From the NCBI GenBank assembly GCA_964546015.1, contig CAZJHO010000003.1:186001-250000 (forward strand): DNA of 64,000 bases, in the 5' to 3' direction. Shown in pieces: positions 37,025 through 45,340 of the stretch. Numbering within the stretch: position 1 is the stretch's first letter; every line of letters starts with the position of its first letter. The stretch comes from JAFGVL01 sp964546015. Lineage in GTDB: Bacteria; Bacteroidota; Bacteroidia; Bacteroidales; Paludibacteraceae. The notes under the pieces were generated by a model. The model was not told the origin of the DNA, did no database searches, and saw only the letters and a list, made by a program, of their open reading frames with translations. The position numbers and the translations under genes were made by a program.

Positions 37025-40000
37025 TCACTCTAAATTATTGACCTCGAACGGTAATTCGACAAAAAAAGCCGTTCCTACATTTGCTTCTGTTTCAAACCAT
37101 ACTTTTCCTCTCATTCCGGTTACAATATTTCGTACAATAGCTAACCCTAAACCAGTTCCACTCGTTTTGGTAGTGAAATTCGGATTAAATATTTTGTTTT
37201 TCAGTTCATCAGCAACGCCTGCCCCATTATCTCTTATCTCAATAAGAACTGTTTTTAATTGTTTTTTCAGTGTAATCGTAACAATTCCTTTCCTGTCCGA
37301 AGGAATAGATTGTATCGCATTTTTAAGCAAATTATTGAACACTTGACCAAGTTGTTCTTTATCGGCAAGAACGATAATTTCGTTTTCCGGATGAATATAT
37401 TCTATAGAAACTTGTTCGTTATTATGCCTGAACAAATTAACTACCGTAGCTAATCGCTCCTGTAAATTTATGCGCTCAAATTGTGCCTCGGGCATCTTGG
37501 CAAAATCAGAAAAAGAAGTGGCTATGCGCGAGAGATGTTCTATTTGTTCTATTAACATTTTAGACGATCTCTCGAAATATTCATTGAAACCTCCATTTTC
37601 ACTTGCTTGCATTCGCTGCAATTGTTGTATGGTTAGTTTCATTGGAGTAAGCGGATTATTAATTTCGTGAGTCACCTGTCGAGCCATTTGTTTCCATGCC
37701 GTTTCTCGTTCAGATTTAGCAAGTATTTCGGCACTTTTCTCCAACTGATCGACCATTCGATTGTATTGCTCTACCAAATGTCCTATCTCATCTTTTTGTG
37801 GATAATACAGTTTTTCATTTTTACCCTTCAAACTAATACTTCGCAATTTATCTTCCAAAGCTTCAATAGGTTTCGATAATTGCCTATTTATCAACCAACT
37901 AAAAACTAAAGCTAACAAAATAATCACAAGACAAATATTAATAAATTTGGATAACAACGAAAATATCTCCCGATGCATTTCGTCGGCACTCAAAAACGAC
38001 GGAACAGCAATGTATCCCAACAATTTGCCTTTTTGATTATAAATATGCGTGTAAGCAGACAAATAATTCAATTTACCGATTTGCTCGGTTTGCGTGTAAT
38101 TATCTTTTTTATTGAAATATGGAACCGACGATATGTAGGAACTCATCAGTCCTTTAGAAAAAATCAAAGGCTGCGAAGAAGTCAGCAAATATCCCTGTGG
38201 ATCATAAATATGAATATCTGTCCTGTAAGAGCGTGATAAATCTTGCAGATAAAAACCAAGATCTATAATATTTTGATCTTTAAGCCGATTCACATCTTTA
38301 AATGTCTCTTGTATAAATTGTTGGACATATTTTGTCTTGTCTTGCAATTCTCTGTTTTGCTGGTCTTTATACTGGTCTATAACATAATTGGCAGAAACAT
38401 AAAAAATAGCAACAAAACTAATAATGAGCAAAGACAAATAAGATAACTGCAGTTTGGTATAAAACCGGAAAGAATATTCTATACTTTTCCGGTGGTAATA
38501 AAAATAAATTCCGTATGCAGCATATAAAACAACCAAATAAAGTACAAAAAGATATACCCAATAGGAAAACAAAAACATTAAACTTCGTTCTCGGAGACTC
38601 ACTACTGTAGCACTATTTTCAGTATTCACATAAACATGATGAGTATATCCTTCATAATTGAAGGAAAAACTTTTCTTCTCTATTGATGGAATCCAATTAA
38701 TATGAGATGGGTAAGAAAATTTTCCTGTTTGAGACAAAATAATTCCGTTCTCATAACGAGCCACTGAAACCCACTTTCCTATAGCCGATTGATTATCATT
38801 ATCGAATAAGGGTTCCGGATAGCTGTAACTTGGCATCAATAGTTTGGAGTGAAATTCAATATACAAAGTTCGCTCAGCGAAAGGTAATATTCCCAAATAA
38901 TCTATCTTGGATTTTTTATCTCCGCAAAAATAAAAACGGGTATCTTTAATTCGTTCGGAACGATTCCTCAATTTAGAATAAAAAATAACTTTTTCCAAAT
39001 CAACTTGAGTTTCTTCTGTCAGATTGTACAAAAAAAGTTTTATGTCATAATTATCCCAAAAACCACGGAAATAATTCTGATGGAAATAATTTTGAATAGC
39101 AACTACCGACGGATTTTTTTCTCGCACCATTTCAAGAAAAGTTTGATCGGCATAAAAACTCTGATTTAAATCTTCAAATAAAATCTCGGTAAAAACATTG
39201 CGTTCCAACACTTCACTCAATTGTATATTTTCGGCTAATGTGCAGTATTTGTTAGCACTTTTAATATCACTATGTTTTGTCGAGAACCAAACCACAAACA
39301 ATGAAACAAGCAAAATAAGTACCGATAGGTGAGAAAAAGAAAAGAATAGAGTTTTACGAGCATACAAAAAATCAATCGCTACGCAAAAAATGAAATACCA
39401 AATTGGAATAAGTAAATTGAAATTGAATATCCAACAAAATATCAATGCAACAATGGAGATAACACCGTTATAAATCAAGCTCTGTTTACCATTAAATTGT
39501 TTTCCTACTATCCGAAGTCCGTAAACCCGCAACAACACGAAACAACAAAACCAACAAAGTATTAATAATAAAAATAAAATAGATTGTGGTGTAAAGCTAT
39601 CTATACTGCTAACCACTAAACGAATAGACGAATTATAAATTAAATTTTGAAAAAGTAAACAGATTAATAAAAATCCGCATAAACAAAATAATTGAAAAGT
39701 CGCGATGAAAATAATTCTATATTTATAAAAAATTTCTATTCTATACCTTTCCAAATTAAAAACAAAAACAATCACCTCCATAAGCACCCAAAGACTTATC
39801 ACTATCAGATGTCCGAGCGAAGCAAACCAACCACCTGAGGCATAATATACCGGAGAGAAAAACTCGGTAGAAAAAACCAGTTGAGGAATTTCTAACCACA
39901 AACAAATTCCTACAATAGCACCGGATAAGACAGTTGAAAACCCGAAATAACGGAATGAAAGTTTTTTTTCTCCCAAAAAATAATACAATCGATGTATCGC

Positions 40001-40648
40001 ATAAAATAATAACACAAATCCCAATACCCAACAACAAATACTCAAAACATAAAAAACCTCATCAGGAGAATCACTTCCGGTAAGTGTAAATAAATACTCG
40101 GATGAAGGAGAAAAAATTGCGCCATAATCAGTTGGAGAACCGGAACATATGGTTACCTGAGAATTAAACTCAAATCCTTCCGAAAAATCGTTCGCTAAAT
40201 AATCATTGGTCGAAGTATAATTATTTTTAATTTTAATCAGAGCCAATACACGATAGTTTTTGTAGCTATCCTGCAAAGAAACACAATATGCGTTTTGCAA
40301 CTGCAACAACGGATAATCCTGTTGTAAATCAGAGTATCGAATCGGAACACCCAAAGTATTTTCCGTCCAATAAATAAGATGGTCTTTCAGATAAACATAA
40401 TAGAAAATATCCGAAGATGTGGTAAGAGCAGGTATTTTGTCTTCGGCCAAATCTTTTTTTATTTCGTCCAAATGACGGCTTGCAGTTTCCCATTTCTTAT
40501 TGAGTGTTTGTTGAAAAGACTTTGTCGTTAAATCATGGTTAGCCGGTTGATGATATAAATACTCAAACAACACTCCCAAACAAAAAAACACTAGAATGGA
40601 TGCAGCTGTAATAAAAATTGATTTCTTTCTATTATTTTTTCTATTCAT
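37025..40648 (-). CDS. Very large membrane sensor histidine kinase (NtrY-like core)
   Basis: The protein has 1207 residues. After an N-terminal anchor (FITAASILVFFCLGVLFEYLY) and a periplasmic sensor segment come about ten membrane helices (residues about 210-470). Another extracytoplasmic region, a paired membrane segment (YWVYLFVLYLVVLYAAYGIY), a CACHE/PAS-like periplasmic loop and a last TM follow. Then come a HAMP domain (about 905-960), the H-box VTHEINNPLTPM (His about 993), and a HATPase with NLLKNAIQS, DNGAGV and SGTGLGLAIV. The HEINNPLTPMKL form resembles NtrY kinases. No response regulator is adjacent. The start is 3 bases after the rlmH stop. Confidence 0.87.
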   Translation of the reverse strand: MNRKNNRKKSIFITAASILVFFCLGVLFEYLYHQPANHDLTTKSFQQTLNKKWETASRHLDEIKKDLAEDKIPALTTSSDIFYYVYLKDHLIYWTENTLGVPIRYSDLQQDYPLLQLQNAYCVSLQDSYKNYRVLALIKIKNNYTSTNDYLANDFSEGFEFNSQVTICSGSPTDYGAIFSPSSEYLFTLTGSDSPDEVFYVLSICCWVLGFVLLFYAIHRLYYFLGEKKLSFRYFGFSTVLSGAIVGICLWLEIPQLVFSTEFFSPVYYASGGWFASLGHLIVISLWVLMEVIVFVFNLERYRIEIFYKYRIIFIATFQLFCLCGFLLICLLFQNLIYNSSIRLVVSSIDSFTPQSILFLLLILCWFCCFVLLRVYGLRIVGKQFNGKQSLIYNGVISIVALIFCWIFNFNLLIPIWYFIFCVAIDFLYARKTLFFSFSHLSVLILLVSLFVVWFSTKHSDIKSANKYCTLAENIQLSEVLERNVFTEILFEDLNQSFYADQTFLEMVREKNPSVVAIQNYFHQNYFRGFWDNYDIKLFLYNLTEETQVDLEKVIFYSKLRNRSERIKDTRFYFCGDKKSKIDYLGILPFAERTLYIEFHSKLLMPSYSYPEPLFDNDNQSAIGKWVSVARYENGIILSQTGKFSYPSHINWIPSIEKKSFSFNYEGYTHHVYVNTENSATVVSLRERSLMFLFSYWVYLFVLYLVVLYAAYGIYFYYHRKSIEYSFRFYTKLQLSYLSLLIISFVAIFYVSANYVIDQYKDQQNRELQDKTKYVQQFIQETFKDVNRLKDQNIIDLGFYLQDLSRSYRTDIHIYDPQGYLLTSSQPLIFSKGLMSSYISSVPYFNKKDNYTQTEQIGKLNYLSAYTHIYNQKGKLLGYIAVPSFLSADEMHREIFSLLSKFINICLVIILLALVFSWLINRQLSKPIEALEDKLRSISLKGKNEKLYYPQKDEIGHLVEQYNRMVDQLEKSAEILAKSERETAWKQMARQVTHEINNPLTPMKLTIQQLQRMQASENGGFNEYFERSSKMLIEQIEHLSRIATSFSDFAKMPEAQFERINLQERLATVVNLFRHNNEQVSIEYIHPENEIIVLADKEQLGQVFNNLLKNAIQSIPSDRKGIVTITLKKQLKTVLIEIRDNGAGVADELKNKIFNPNFTTKTSGTGLGLAIVRNIVTGMRGKVWFETEANVGTAFFVELPFEVNNLE

Positions 40649-40651
40649 AAA

Positions 40652-41125
40652 TTACTGATGATGGTATGGTTCACCCTTTAAAATAGTCATAGCACGATAT
40701 AATTGTTCGATAAAAAATAAGCGTATCATTTGGTGCGATAAAGTCATTTGCGATATAGACAATTTTAAGTTCGCTCTATTGTAAAGCTTTTCAGAAAAAC
40801 CATACGCACCACCAATTACAAAAACCAATCGTTTGGGTGAAGCAATCATCTTTTGTTCCAAAAATCGTGCAAAACCAACAGATGTAAATTCCTTTCCTCG
40901 TTCATCCAACAATACAACATCATCACTATCTTCGAGAAAATCAAAAATCAAATCCGAAGTTTTGTCTTTTTGTTGCTCAAAAGAAAGACTTTTAGTGTTT
41001 TTCAAATCCGGAATTATTTCCATCTGAAACGACATATAATGTTTCAATCTGTTTTGATATACTAAAATGCCTTCCCGCATATAATTCTCGGCAGTTTTAC
41101 CTACCATCAACAGAATAATTTTCAT
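40652..41125 (-). CDS. rlmH: 23S rRNA pseudouridine-1915 N3-methyltransferase
   Basis: The 157-residue protein is a SPOUT-fold methyltransferase of normal length. FVIGGAYGFSEKLYNRA supplies the trefoil-knot SAM-binding loop, and the C-terminal LSHQMIRLFFIEQLYRAMTI (ending GEPYHH) is the RlmH signature. It methylates pseudouridine 1915 in helix 69 of 23S rRNA in the assembled ribosome. It overlaps nadD by 4 bases (ATGA) and is followed after 3 bases by the histidine kinase, indicating an operon. Confidence 0.97.
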   Translation of the reverse strand: MKIILLMVGKTAENYMREGILVYQNRLKHYMSFQMEIIPDLKNTKSLSFEQQKDKTSDLIFDFLEDSDDVVLLDERGKEFTSVGFARFLEQKMIASPKRLVFVIGGAYGFSEKLYNRANLKLSISQMTLSHQMIRLFFIEQLYRAMTILKGEPYHHQ

Positions 41126-41697
41126 CGGTATAATTTGTTTTTAGTAATAAAATCTACAACCGAAACAGGCAGAAAATCAGATATATTTTCATGTTTTTTT
41201 ATCAATTCTCGTATCTCGGTAGAAGATACCGCAAATAATGGTGCATCTATCATTTGCACCTGCGGATATTGTTTCTTTAGATAATTTAACTCTGTCCCTT
41301 TACGAGGGTAAACAAATACAGAATAATCACTTAAAATAACTTGATAATCTTTCCAACGATGAAAAATTGCCAAATTATCTGCACCTATTATCAATGAGAA
41401 TTTGTTATCAGGATATAATTTTTTTAATTCGGTTAGTGTATTAATCGTATAATGAGGAGCCGGTAAATCAAACTCTATCGTACATATTCTAAAACGAGGC
41501 TCATTTATAATAGCAAGATTCAGCATGTACATCCTTACCTCGTCCTTAGCCAAAAAAGTTTCCTCTTTCAACGGATTTTGCGGAGTAAGCACAAACCAAA
41601 TTTCTTCAAATCCGACAGTAGATAACAACTGTTTTGCCAAAGCCAAATGACCATTATGTATCGGATTAAAAGAACCAAAAAATAAACCTATATTCAT
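41122..41697 (-). CDS. nadD: Nicotinate-nucleotide adenylyltransferase
   Basis: The 191-residue protein begins with the nucleotidyltransferase motif GLFFGSFNPIHNGHLALA ((T/H)xGH type, residues 4-21). It has SLIIGADNLAIFHRWKDY and the C-terminal AVSSTEIRELI, which binds the ATP phosphates (ISSTxxR). It adenylates nicotinate mononucleotide in NAD synthesis. It is first in the nadD-rlmH-kinase operon. Confidence 0.96.
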   Translation of the reverse strand: MNIGLFFGSFNPIHNGHLALAKQLLSTVGFEEIWFVLTPQNPLKEETFLAKDEVRMYMLNLAIINEPRFRICTIEFDLPAPHYTINTLTELKKLYPDNKFSLIIGADNLAIFHRWKDYQVILSDYSVFVYPRKGTELNYLKKQYPQVQMIDAPLFAVSSTEIRELIKKHENISDFLPVSVVDFITKNKLYR

Positions 41698-41842
41698 AGC
41701 ATTACAGCACTACACAAAGAAATGCAATATTACTTATTTTAATAGAAAAACACAAAAAGGATTTTTCGAAAAACAAATATTGCCTAAATTAATAGCAGAT
41801 AGAAGTTATTTCTGAAAAATTTTATTTTTTTTCAAAAAACCA

Positions 41843-41873
41843 TTTGCAGAAAACGAAAAGAGGCGTATCTTTG
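41843..41873 (+). promoter_or_regulatory. Promoter of tRNA-Ser
   Basis: TTTG (41843-41846), a 19-base spacer and TATCTTTG (41866-41873) match the Bacteroidota consensus, 25 bases before the tRNA. Confidence 0.75.
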
Positions 41874-41898
41874 CAACGCTTTTCGCAAGAATAGTACT

Positions 41899-41983
41899 GG
41901 AGAGATGGCAGAGTGGTCGATTGCGGCGGTCTTGAAAACCGTTGTACTGCGAGGTACCGGGGGTTCGAATCCCTCTCTCTCCG
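41899..41983 (+). tRNA. tRNA-Ser (anticodon UGA)
   Basis: The 85-nt class II tRNA has acceptor stem GGAGAGA / TCTCTCC and anticodon loop CTTGAAA, giving UGA. It has a long variable arm (TGTACTGCGAGGTACC) and a T-arm GGGGG TTCGAAT CCCTC. There is no encoded CCA. A recombinase gene starts 274 bases downstream, so the 3' end is a candidate attachment site. Confidence 0.95.
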
Positions 41984-42019
41984 CTGGAAGCCTAAGACAA
42001 GAGGCGACAAAAGACGGAC

Positions 42020-42056
42020 AAACCCTACAAGTTCAATGACTTGTAGGGTTTTTTGT
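42020..42056 (+). terminator. Terminator after tRNA-Ser
   Basis: A perfect 12-bp stem AACCCTACAAGT / ACTTGTAGGGTT (42021-42032 and 42039-42050) is followed by T5. Confidence 0.92.
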
Positions 42057-42123
42057 TTCTATTCTGTCTGGGTGTAAAAGTCAAAAAAAAGCCAAAAAAC
42101 GACACACTTTGCGCTCTAAATCA

Positions 42124-42199
42124 TACCCCTTTTGGGGAATTTGAAAAAGGGGTACGATTTGTCCAAAATTGGCAGTGTGTTGTCCAAATTTGGCGGTGT
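42124..42199. repeat. Hairpin and direct repeats upstream of the recombinase
   Basis: TACCCCTTTT (42124-42133) and AAAAGGGGTA (42145-42154) are a perfect inverted repeat. Just after it are two 18-base direct copies, GTCCAAAATTGGCAGTGT (42161-42178) and GTCCAAATTTGGCGGTGT (42182-42199), differing at two positions. The spacing of 21 bases, two DNA turns, fits arm-type recombinase sites or an operator pair. This is an inference. Confidence 0.55.
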
Positions 42200-42256
42200 C
42201 CCATAAAACTCAAATTGAGATAGTTAAATTAATTTTGTAACATTAAAATTTGAGTT

Positions 42257-43486
42257 ATGAGAAGTACATTTAGAGTTCTCTTTTTCCTAAAAAGAGATAA
42301 ACAAAAAGCAAACGGAAACGTACCCCTTTTCTGTCGAATAACCATTGACAAGCAAGAAGCACGATTTGGCATGAAACAAGATGTCAATCCCTCTATTTGG
42401 GATGTTAAGGCAGGTAGAGCAGTTGGACGAACCAGTGAGGTTGTTGAAATCAATTCTATCATTGATAAAACCAAATCATCCTTATTTAATGTATATAATG
42501 ACCTTTTGCTAAGTGAGGTAAATGTTACCGCAGAAAAAGTCAAAAACTATTTTCTTGGCGGAGCGACTAAAACACACAATCTCCTTGAACAATTCATTCG
42601 CCATAATGAAGATGTAAAAAAACTGATAGGTATTAGCAAATCTAAAGCAACTTATCAAAAATACGAAGTAACAAGAAAACATCTTACCAATTTTATCAAA
42701 GAGAAATATAATTTAAGCGATATTTCCTTTAAAGAAATTAACCATCTCTTTCTCACGGACTTTGAAGTCTATCTTTTAACTACTTGCGGTTGTAATCCAA
42801 ATACAACAGCTAAGTTCATGCAATTTTTCAAACGAATTGTAATCATAGCCAAAAATAATGGTTGGATAAGGATTGACCCTTTCGCCAATTACAAAATTCG
42901 TTTAAAGAAAGTCGATAGAGGTTATTTATCGCAAGAAGAAATAGAAGCAATAATGGCAAAGAAATTCTCTACAAAACGACTGGAACAGGTACGTGACATT
43001 TTTATCTTTTCTTGTTTTTGTGGATTAGCATATATAGATGTAAAAAAGTTGAGAAAAGAAAATATCCGCACTTCTTTTGACGGAAATCTATGGATTATGG
43101 GGAAAAGAGAAAAAACAGATGTTACATTCTCTATTCCGTTACTTGATATACCCAAGAAGATACTGGAAAAGTATGAGGGCACTTTACCTGATAATCGGAT
43201 ACTGCCAGTACCAAGTAATCAGAAGATGAATGCCTACCTCAAAGAGATAGGCGCATTATGTGAAATTGACAAAGAAATCTCATTTCATCTTGCACGCCAT
43301 ACATTTGCTACTCTGACACTTAGCAAAGGTGTCTCTATTGAAAGTGTCAGCAAAATGTTAGGACATACTAATATCAAAACAACTCAAATCTACGCAAGAA
43401 TAACTGATTCTAAAATCAGCCACGACATGAATGCCTTTGCAGGAAAAGTCAAAGAGATGAATGATAAATTAGTTGTTAATCAGTAA
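42257..43486 (+). CDS. Tyrosine recombinase, Bacteroidota mobile-element type
   Basis: The 409-residue protein has the N-terminal Arm-binding domain with the family start FRVLFFLKRDKQKANGNVPL, then a SAM-like domain (about 110-215) and a catalytic domain. The visible catalytic residues are HLARH (His and Arg about 342-345), LGHTNI and the Tyr of TTQIYARI (about 378). The usual first Arg is replaced by Ala in CGLAYID, a substitution common in this clade, where another Arg may serve. It is the probable integrase of the mobile region to its right; ORF6N follows after 11 bases. Confidence 0.92.
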   Translation: MRSTFRVLFFLKRDKQKANGNVPLFCRITIDKQEARFGMKQDVNPSIWDVKAGRAVGRTSEVVEINSIIDKTKSSLFNVYNDLLLSEVNVTAEKVKNYFLGGATKTHNLLEQFIRHNEDVKKLIGISKSKATYQKYEVTRKHLTNFIKEKYNLSDISFKEINHLFLTDFEVYLLTTCGCNPNTTAKFMQFFKRIVIIAKNNGWIRIDPFANYKIRLKKVDRGYLSQEEIEAIMAKKFSTKRLEQVRDIFIFSCFCGLAYIDVKKLRKENIRTSFDGNLWIMGKREKTDVTFSIPLLDIPKKILEKYEGTLPDNRILPVPSNQKMNAYLKEIGALCEIDKEISFHLARHTFATLTLSKGVSIESVSKMLGHTNIKTTQIYARITDSKISHDMNAFAGKVKEMNDKLVVNQ

Positions 43487-43497
43487 AACACAATATC

Positions 43498-44019
43498 ATG
43501 GAACTACAAATTATTCAAAGCAAGATTTATGAAATCAGAGGAATTCGTGTCCTCTTGGATTTTGATTTAGCAGAAATGTATCAAGTGGAAACAAAAAATC
43601 TGAAACGTGCTGTAAGACGTAATATAGAGCGTTTCCCTGAAGATTTTATGTTTGAACTGACGGAAAGTGAAAACGAAGACTTGAGGTGCAATTTTGGCAC
43701 CTCAAGTTGGGGCGGTAGTCGTTATCCCCCATTCGCATTCAGCGAACAAGGGGTTGCCCAACTTTCAAGTGTGCTGAACAGTCCTTTGGCTATTCAAGTA
43801 AATATCTCTATTATCAGAGCTTTCGTAACCTTGCGCCAATACGCTCTTGGTTATGCGGAGTTAAACCGAAAGTTGGAAGATTTTATGATAGAAACCAATA
43901 TGCAATTCGGCGATATTTATCAGGCTCTTACTGAATTGGCTTCGCAAAAGGAACTTGAAAACAAGCCCCGAAAACGTGTCGGTTTTAATGTTCAGCAAGA
44001 TGAAGACATAGATAATTAA
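43498..44019 (+). CDS. ORF6N-domain protein
   Basis: The 173-residue protein has the N-terminal ORF6N/KilA-N-type domain IYEIRGIRVLLDFDLAEMYQV ... RFPEDFMFELT (split in the chain; residues about 10-90), with the conserved FAFSEQGVAQLSSVL. The rest is helical and ends in a polar tail. These domains occur in phages and mobile elements and are thought to bind DNA; no catalytic role is known. It is co-directional with the recombinase and ends at a bidirectional terminator. Confidence 0.9.
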   Translation: MELQIIQSKIYEIRGIRVLLDFDLAEMYQVETKNLKRAVRRNIERFPEDFMFELTESENEDLRCNFGTSSWGGSRYPPFAFSEQGVAQLSSVLNSPLAIQVNISIIRAFVTLRQYALGYAELNRKLEDFMIETNMQFGDIYQALTELASQKELENKPRKRVGFNVQQDEDIDN

Positions 44020-44022
44020 ATA

Positions 44023-44059
44023 AACGAAGCCTATTCCGTTGAAAAGAATAGGCTTCGTT
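44023..44059. terminator. Bidirectional terminator between ORF6N and the DHFR-fold gene
   Basis: A perfect 14-bp stem (44023-44036 and 44046-44059; core CGAAGCCTATTC) has a 9-base loop. It is placed 3-4 bases from the stops of both converging genes. Confidence 0.9.
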
Positions 44060-44061
44060 GT

Positions 44062-44583
44062 TTATTGCATATATTGATATACCTTCTTGACAGCGTTGTT
44101 TTCGTATGATATTTCTTCTTTCAATACCCAATTTTTGTTGAGTTCCTTTGAGAATAATGGTATTCCCTTTTCGAGCGTTTCGGGAATATATGTGATTATC
44201 ATTTCGTCAATCAAATCATTGTCGAGCAATAACGAAGTCAGTTCCGCACCACCAACGAGCCATATATCTTTTCCACTCCCCCTTTTAAGTTGAGAAATTG
44301 TTTCAATGGCATTTTCTGTGATGAAATTTACACTCTCTTTTCCCATTATGGGATGACGAGTAACGATATAAACAATCTTATCTTTATATGGAAAAACAAT
44401 ATCCATTAGGCTCATTTCCTGATATGCGTTCCCGCCCATAATAACGGTATCGACCGAATTAAAGAAATCCTGATAATCTTCTTTTGAAGGTCTTAGCGTA
44501 TTTATCAGCCAATCCATATCGCCGTCAGACGGAGCGATATATCCATCAATAGATGCCGTAATGTACAATTTGATTTTTTTCAT
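44062..44583 (-). CDS. Dihydrofolate-reductase-fold protein (RibD C-terminal domain family)
   Basis: The 173-residue protein begins KIKLYITASIDGYIAPSDGDMDWL, the YwjB/YyaP-type start of the RibD C-terminal family. It has DTVIMGGNAYQEM (NADPH loop) and DIWLVGGAELTSLLL. It probably reduces an unknown substrate with NADPH. It is not FolA or a known Dfr trimethoprim-resistance enzyme: the active-site layout differs. It is cargo of the mobile region, preceded by an unusual 270-base leader with a short ORF and alternative hairpins. Confidence 0.88.
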   Translation of the reverse strand: MKKIKLYITASIDGYIAPSDGDMDWLINTLRPSKEDYQDFFNSVDTVIMGGNAYQEMSLMDIVFPYKDKIVYIVTRHPIMGKESVNFITENAIETISQLKRGSGKDIWLVGGAELTSLLLDNDLIDEMIITYIPETLEKGIPLFSKELNKNWVLKEEISYENNAVKKVYQYMQ

Positions 44584-44637
44584 GTCCTTTTTTTTATTGT
44601 TTCACACTTAAAAGAACATTCGCCAGACCAAAAAAGA

Positions 44638-44793
44638 AGCGTGGAACTCACACTGCTCCACCACGAGGTACTGGCATACCCAAAGAAGAAGACAGGCAAG
44701 TCCACGCTATACAATGTATAGCATGAACATTGCGCATCGGTCTCTTCTTTATTGAACTTGCCAGTTTTCGTGATGAGACGTTCAGCGAACGTT
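44638..44793 (-). promoter_or_regulatory. Structured leader with overlapping hairpins
   Basis: Three perfect inverted repeats lie here: ACGTTC/GAACGT near 44779-44793, GCTATAC/GTATAGC at 44706-44722, and AGCGTGGA/TCCACGCT at 44638-44645 with 44701-44708. The last two share bases 44706-44708 and cannot form together. A possible -7 box TATCTTTG lies at 44856-44863 on the minus strand. Confidence 0.5.
44648..44737 (-). CDS. Possible 29-residue leader peptide in front of the DHFR-fold gene
   Basis: The reading frame ATG (44735-44737) to TGA (44648-44650) encodes MRNVHAIHCIAW...MPVPRGGAV. It overlaps two mutually exclusive hairpins. Length, position and hairpins recall leader peptides of Bacteroidales resistance genes controlled by attenuation. 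Translation is not proven. Confidence 0.35.
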   Translation of the reverse strand: MRNVHAIHCIAWTCLSSSLGMPVPRGGAV

Positions 44794-45050
44794 ATGTTAT
44801 ATATATAAATTGTAGAGTATTGATTTCTACAATTATACTATCATGTTTTACTCCGCAAAGATACTGATTTAATAAGATATATTATCAAAAATTCTCATTT
44901 ATGTATTGAGCTGTTCTCTATGTCCTATTTCTTCAAAATACAACCAAAAGTAAAATTTTTATCATAGTTCCTCTCAGAAGCCTCGAATATTTTAATGTTC
45001 TTTTCGCGAAATCTCGAATATTCTTGTCGAAACTTGCGGTTTTCTTTGAT

Positions 45051-45190
45051 TTTTTAACTGACACGAGAAATACACGAGAAAACCACAAAGAAACACGAAG
45101 AAACACGAGAAGTTTTTGAGATGACACGAAGAAACACAAGAAATACACGAGAAAACCACGAAAAGACACAAAGAAACCACGAGAAACTTT
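45051..45190. repeat. Low-complexity tandem repeats of ACACGAGAAA-like words
   Basis: About a dozen degenerate copies of (A)CACGA(A/G)(G)AAA occur. A 20-base core, GAAATACACGAGAAAACCAC, occurs identically at 45067-45086 and 45140-45159. Frames crossing it look like ORFs on the minus strand but are Phe/Val/Ser-rich repeat translations. The remaining part of the gap 44864-45050 shows nothing I can name. Confidence 0.8.
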
Positions 45191-45254
45191 TTGTCCCCCC
45201 AAAAATGCAAACTTAGGGCAACCTATATCAGTACGAAAGAAAGTAAACTTAGAC

Positions 45255-45293
45255 AAAAAAAATCCTCGCATTATTGTAATGCAAGGATTTTAT
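45255..45293 (-). terminator. Terminator of the virus-like operon
   Basis: The 15-bp stem AAAATCCTCGCATTA / TAATGCAAGGATTTT (45259-45273 and 45277-45291) has one mismatch and a 3-base loop, with an A-tract on the far side that becomes the U-run on the minus strand. It lies 50 bases beyond the last gene of the long minus-strand operon. Confidence 0.85.
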
Positions 45294-45340
45294 TAGGCTT
45301 GTTAGCTGTTCGCCAAACCTCTTATTATGTCATTCTAAAA

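Noticed and set aside
44062..44583. Trimethoprim-resistance dihydrofolate reductase
   Set aside because: The sequence belongs to the RibD C-terminal family and lacks the layout of FolA/Dfr enzymes.
45051..45190. Possible CRISPR array
   Set aside because: Repeats are 8-20 bases, degenerate and without unique spacers of constant length; no cas genes nearby.
44933..45271. Minus-strand reading frames rich in Phe, Val and Ser over the tandem repeats
   Set aside because: They are translations of the CACGAGAAA repeat array; two overlapping frames give the same low-complexity product and no start signal is present.
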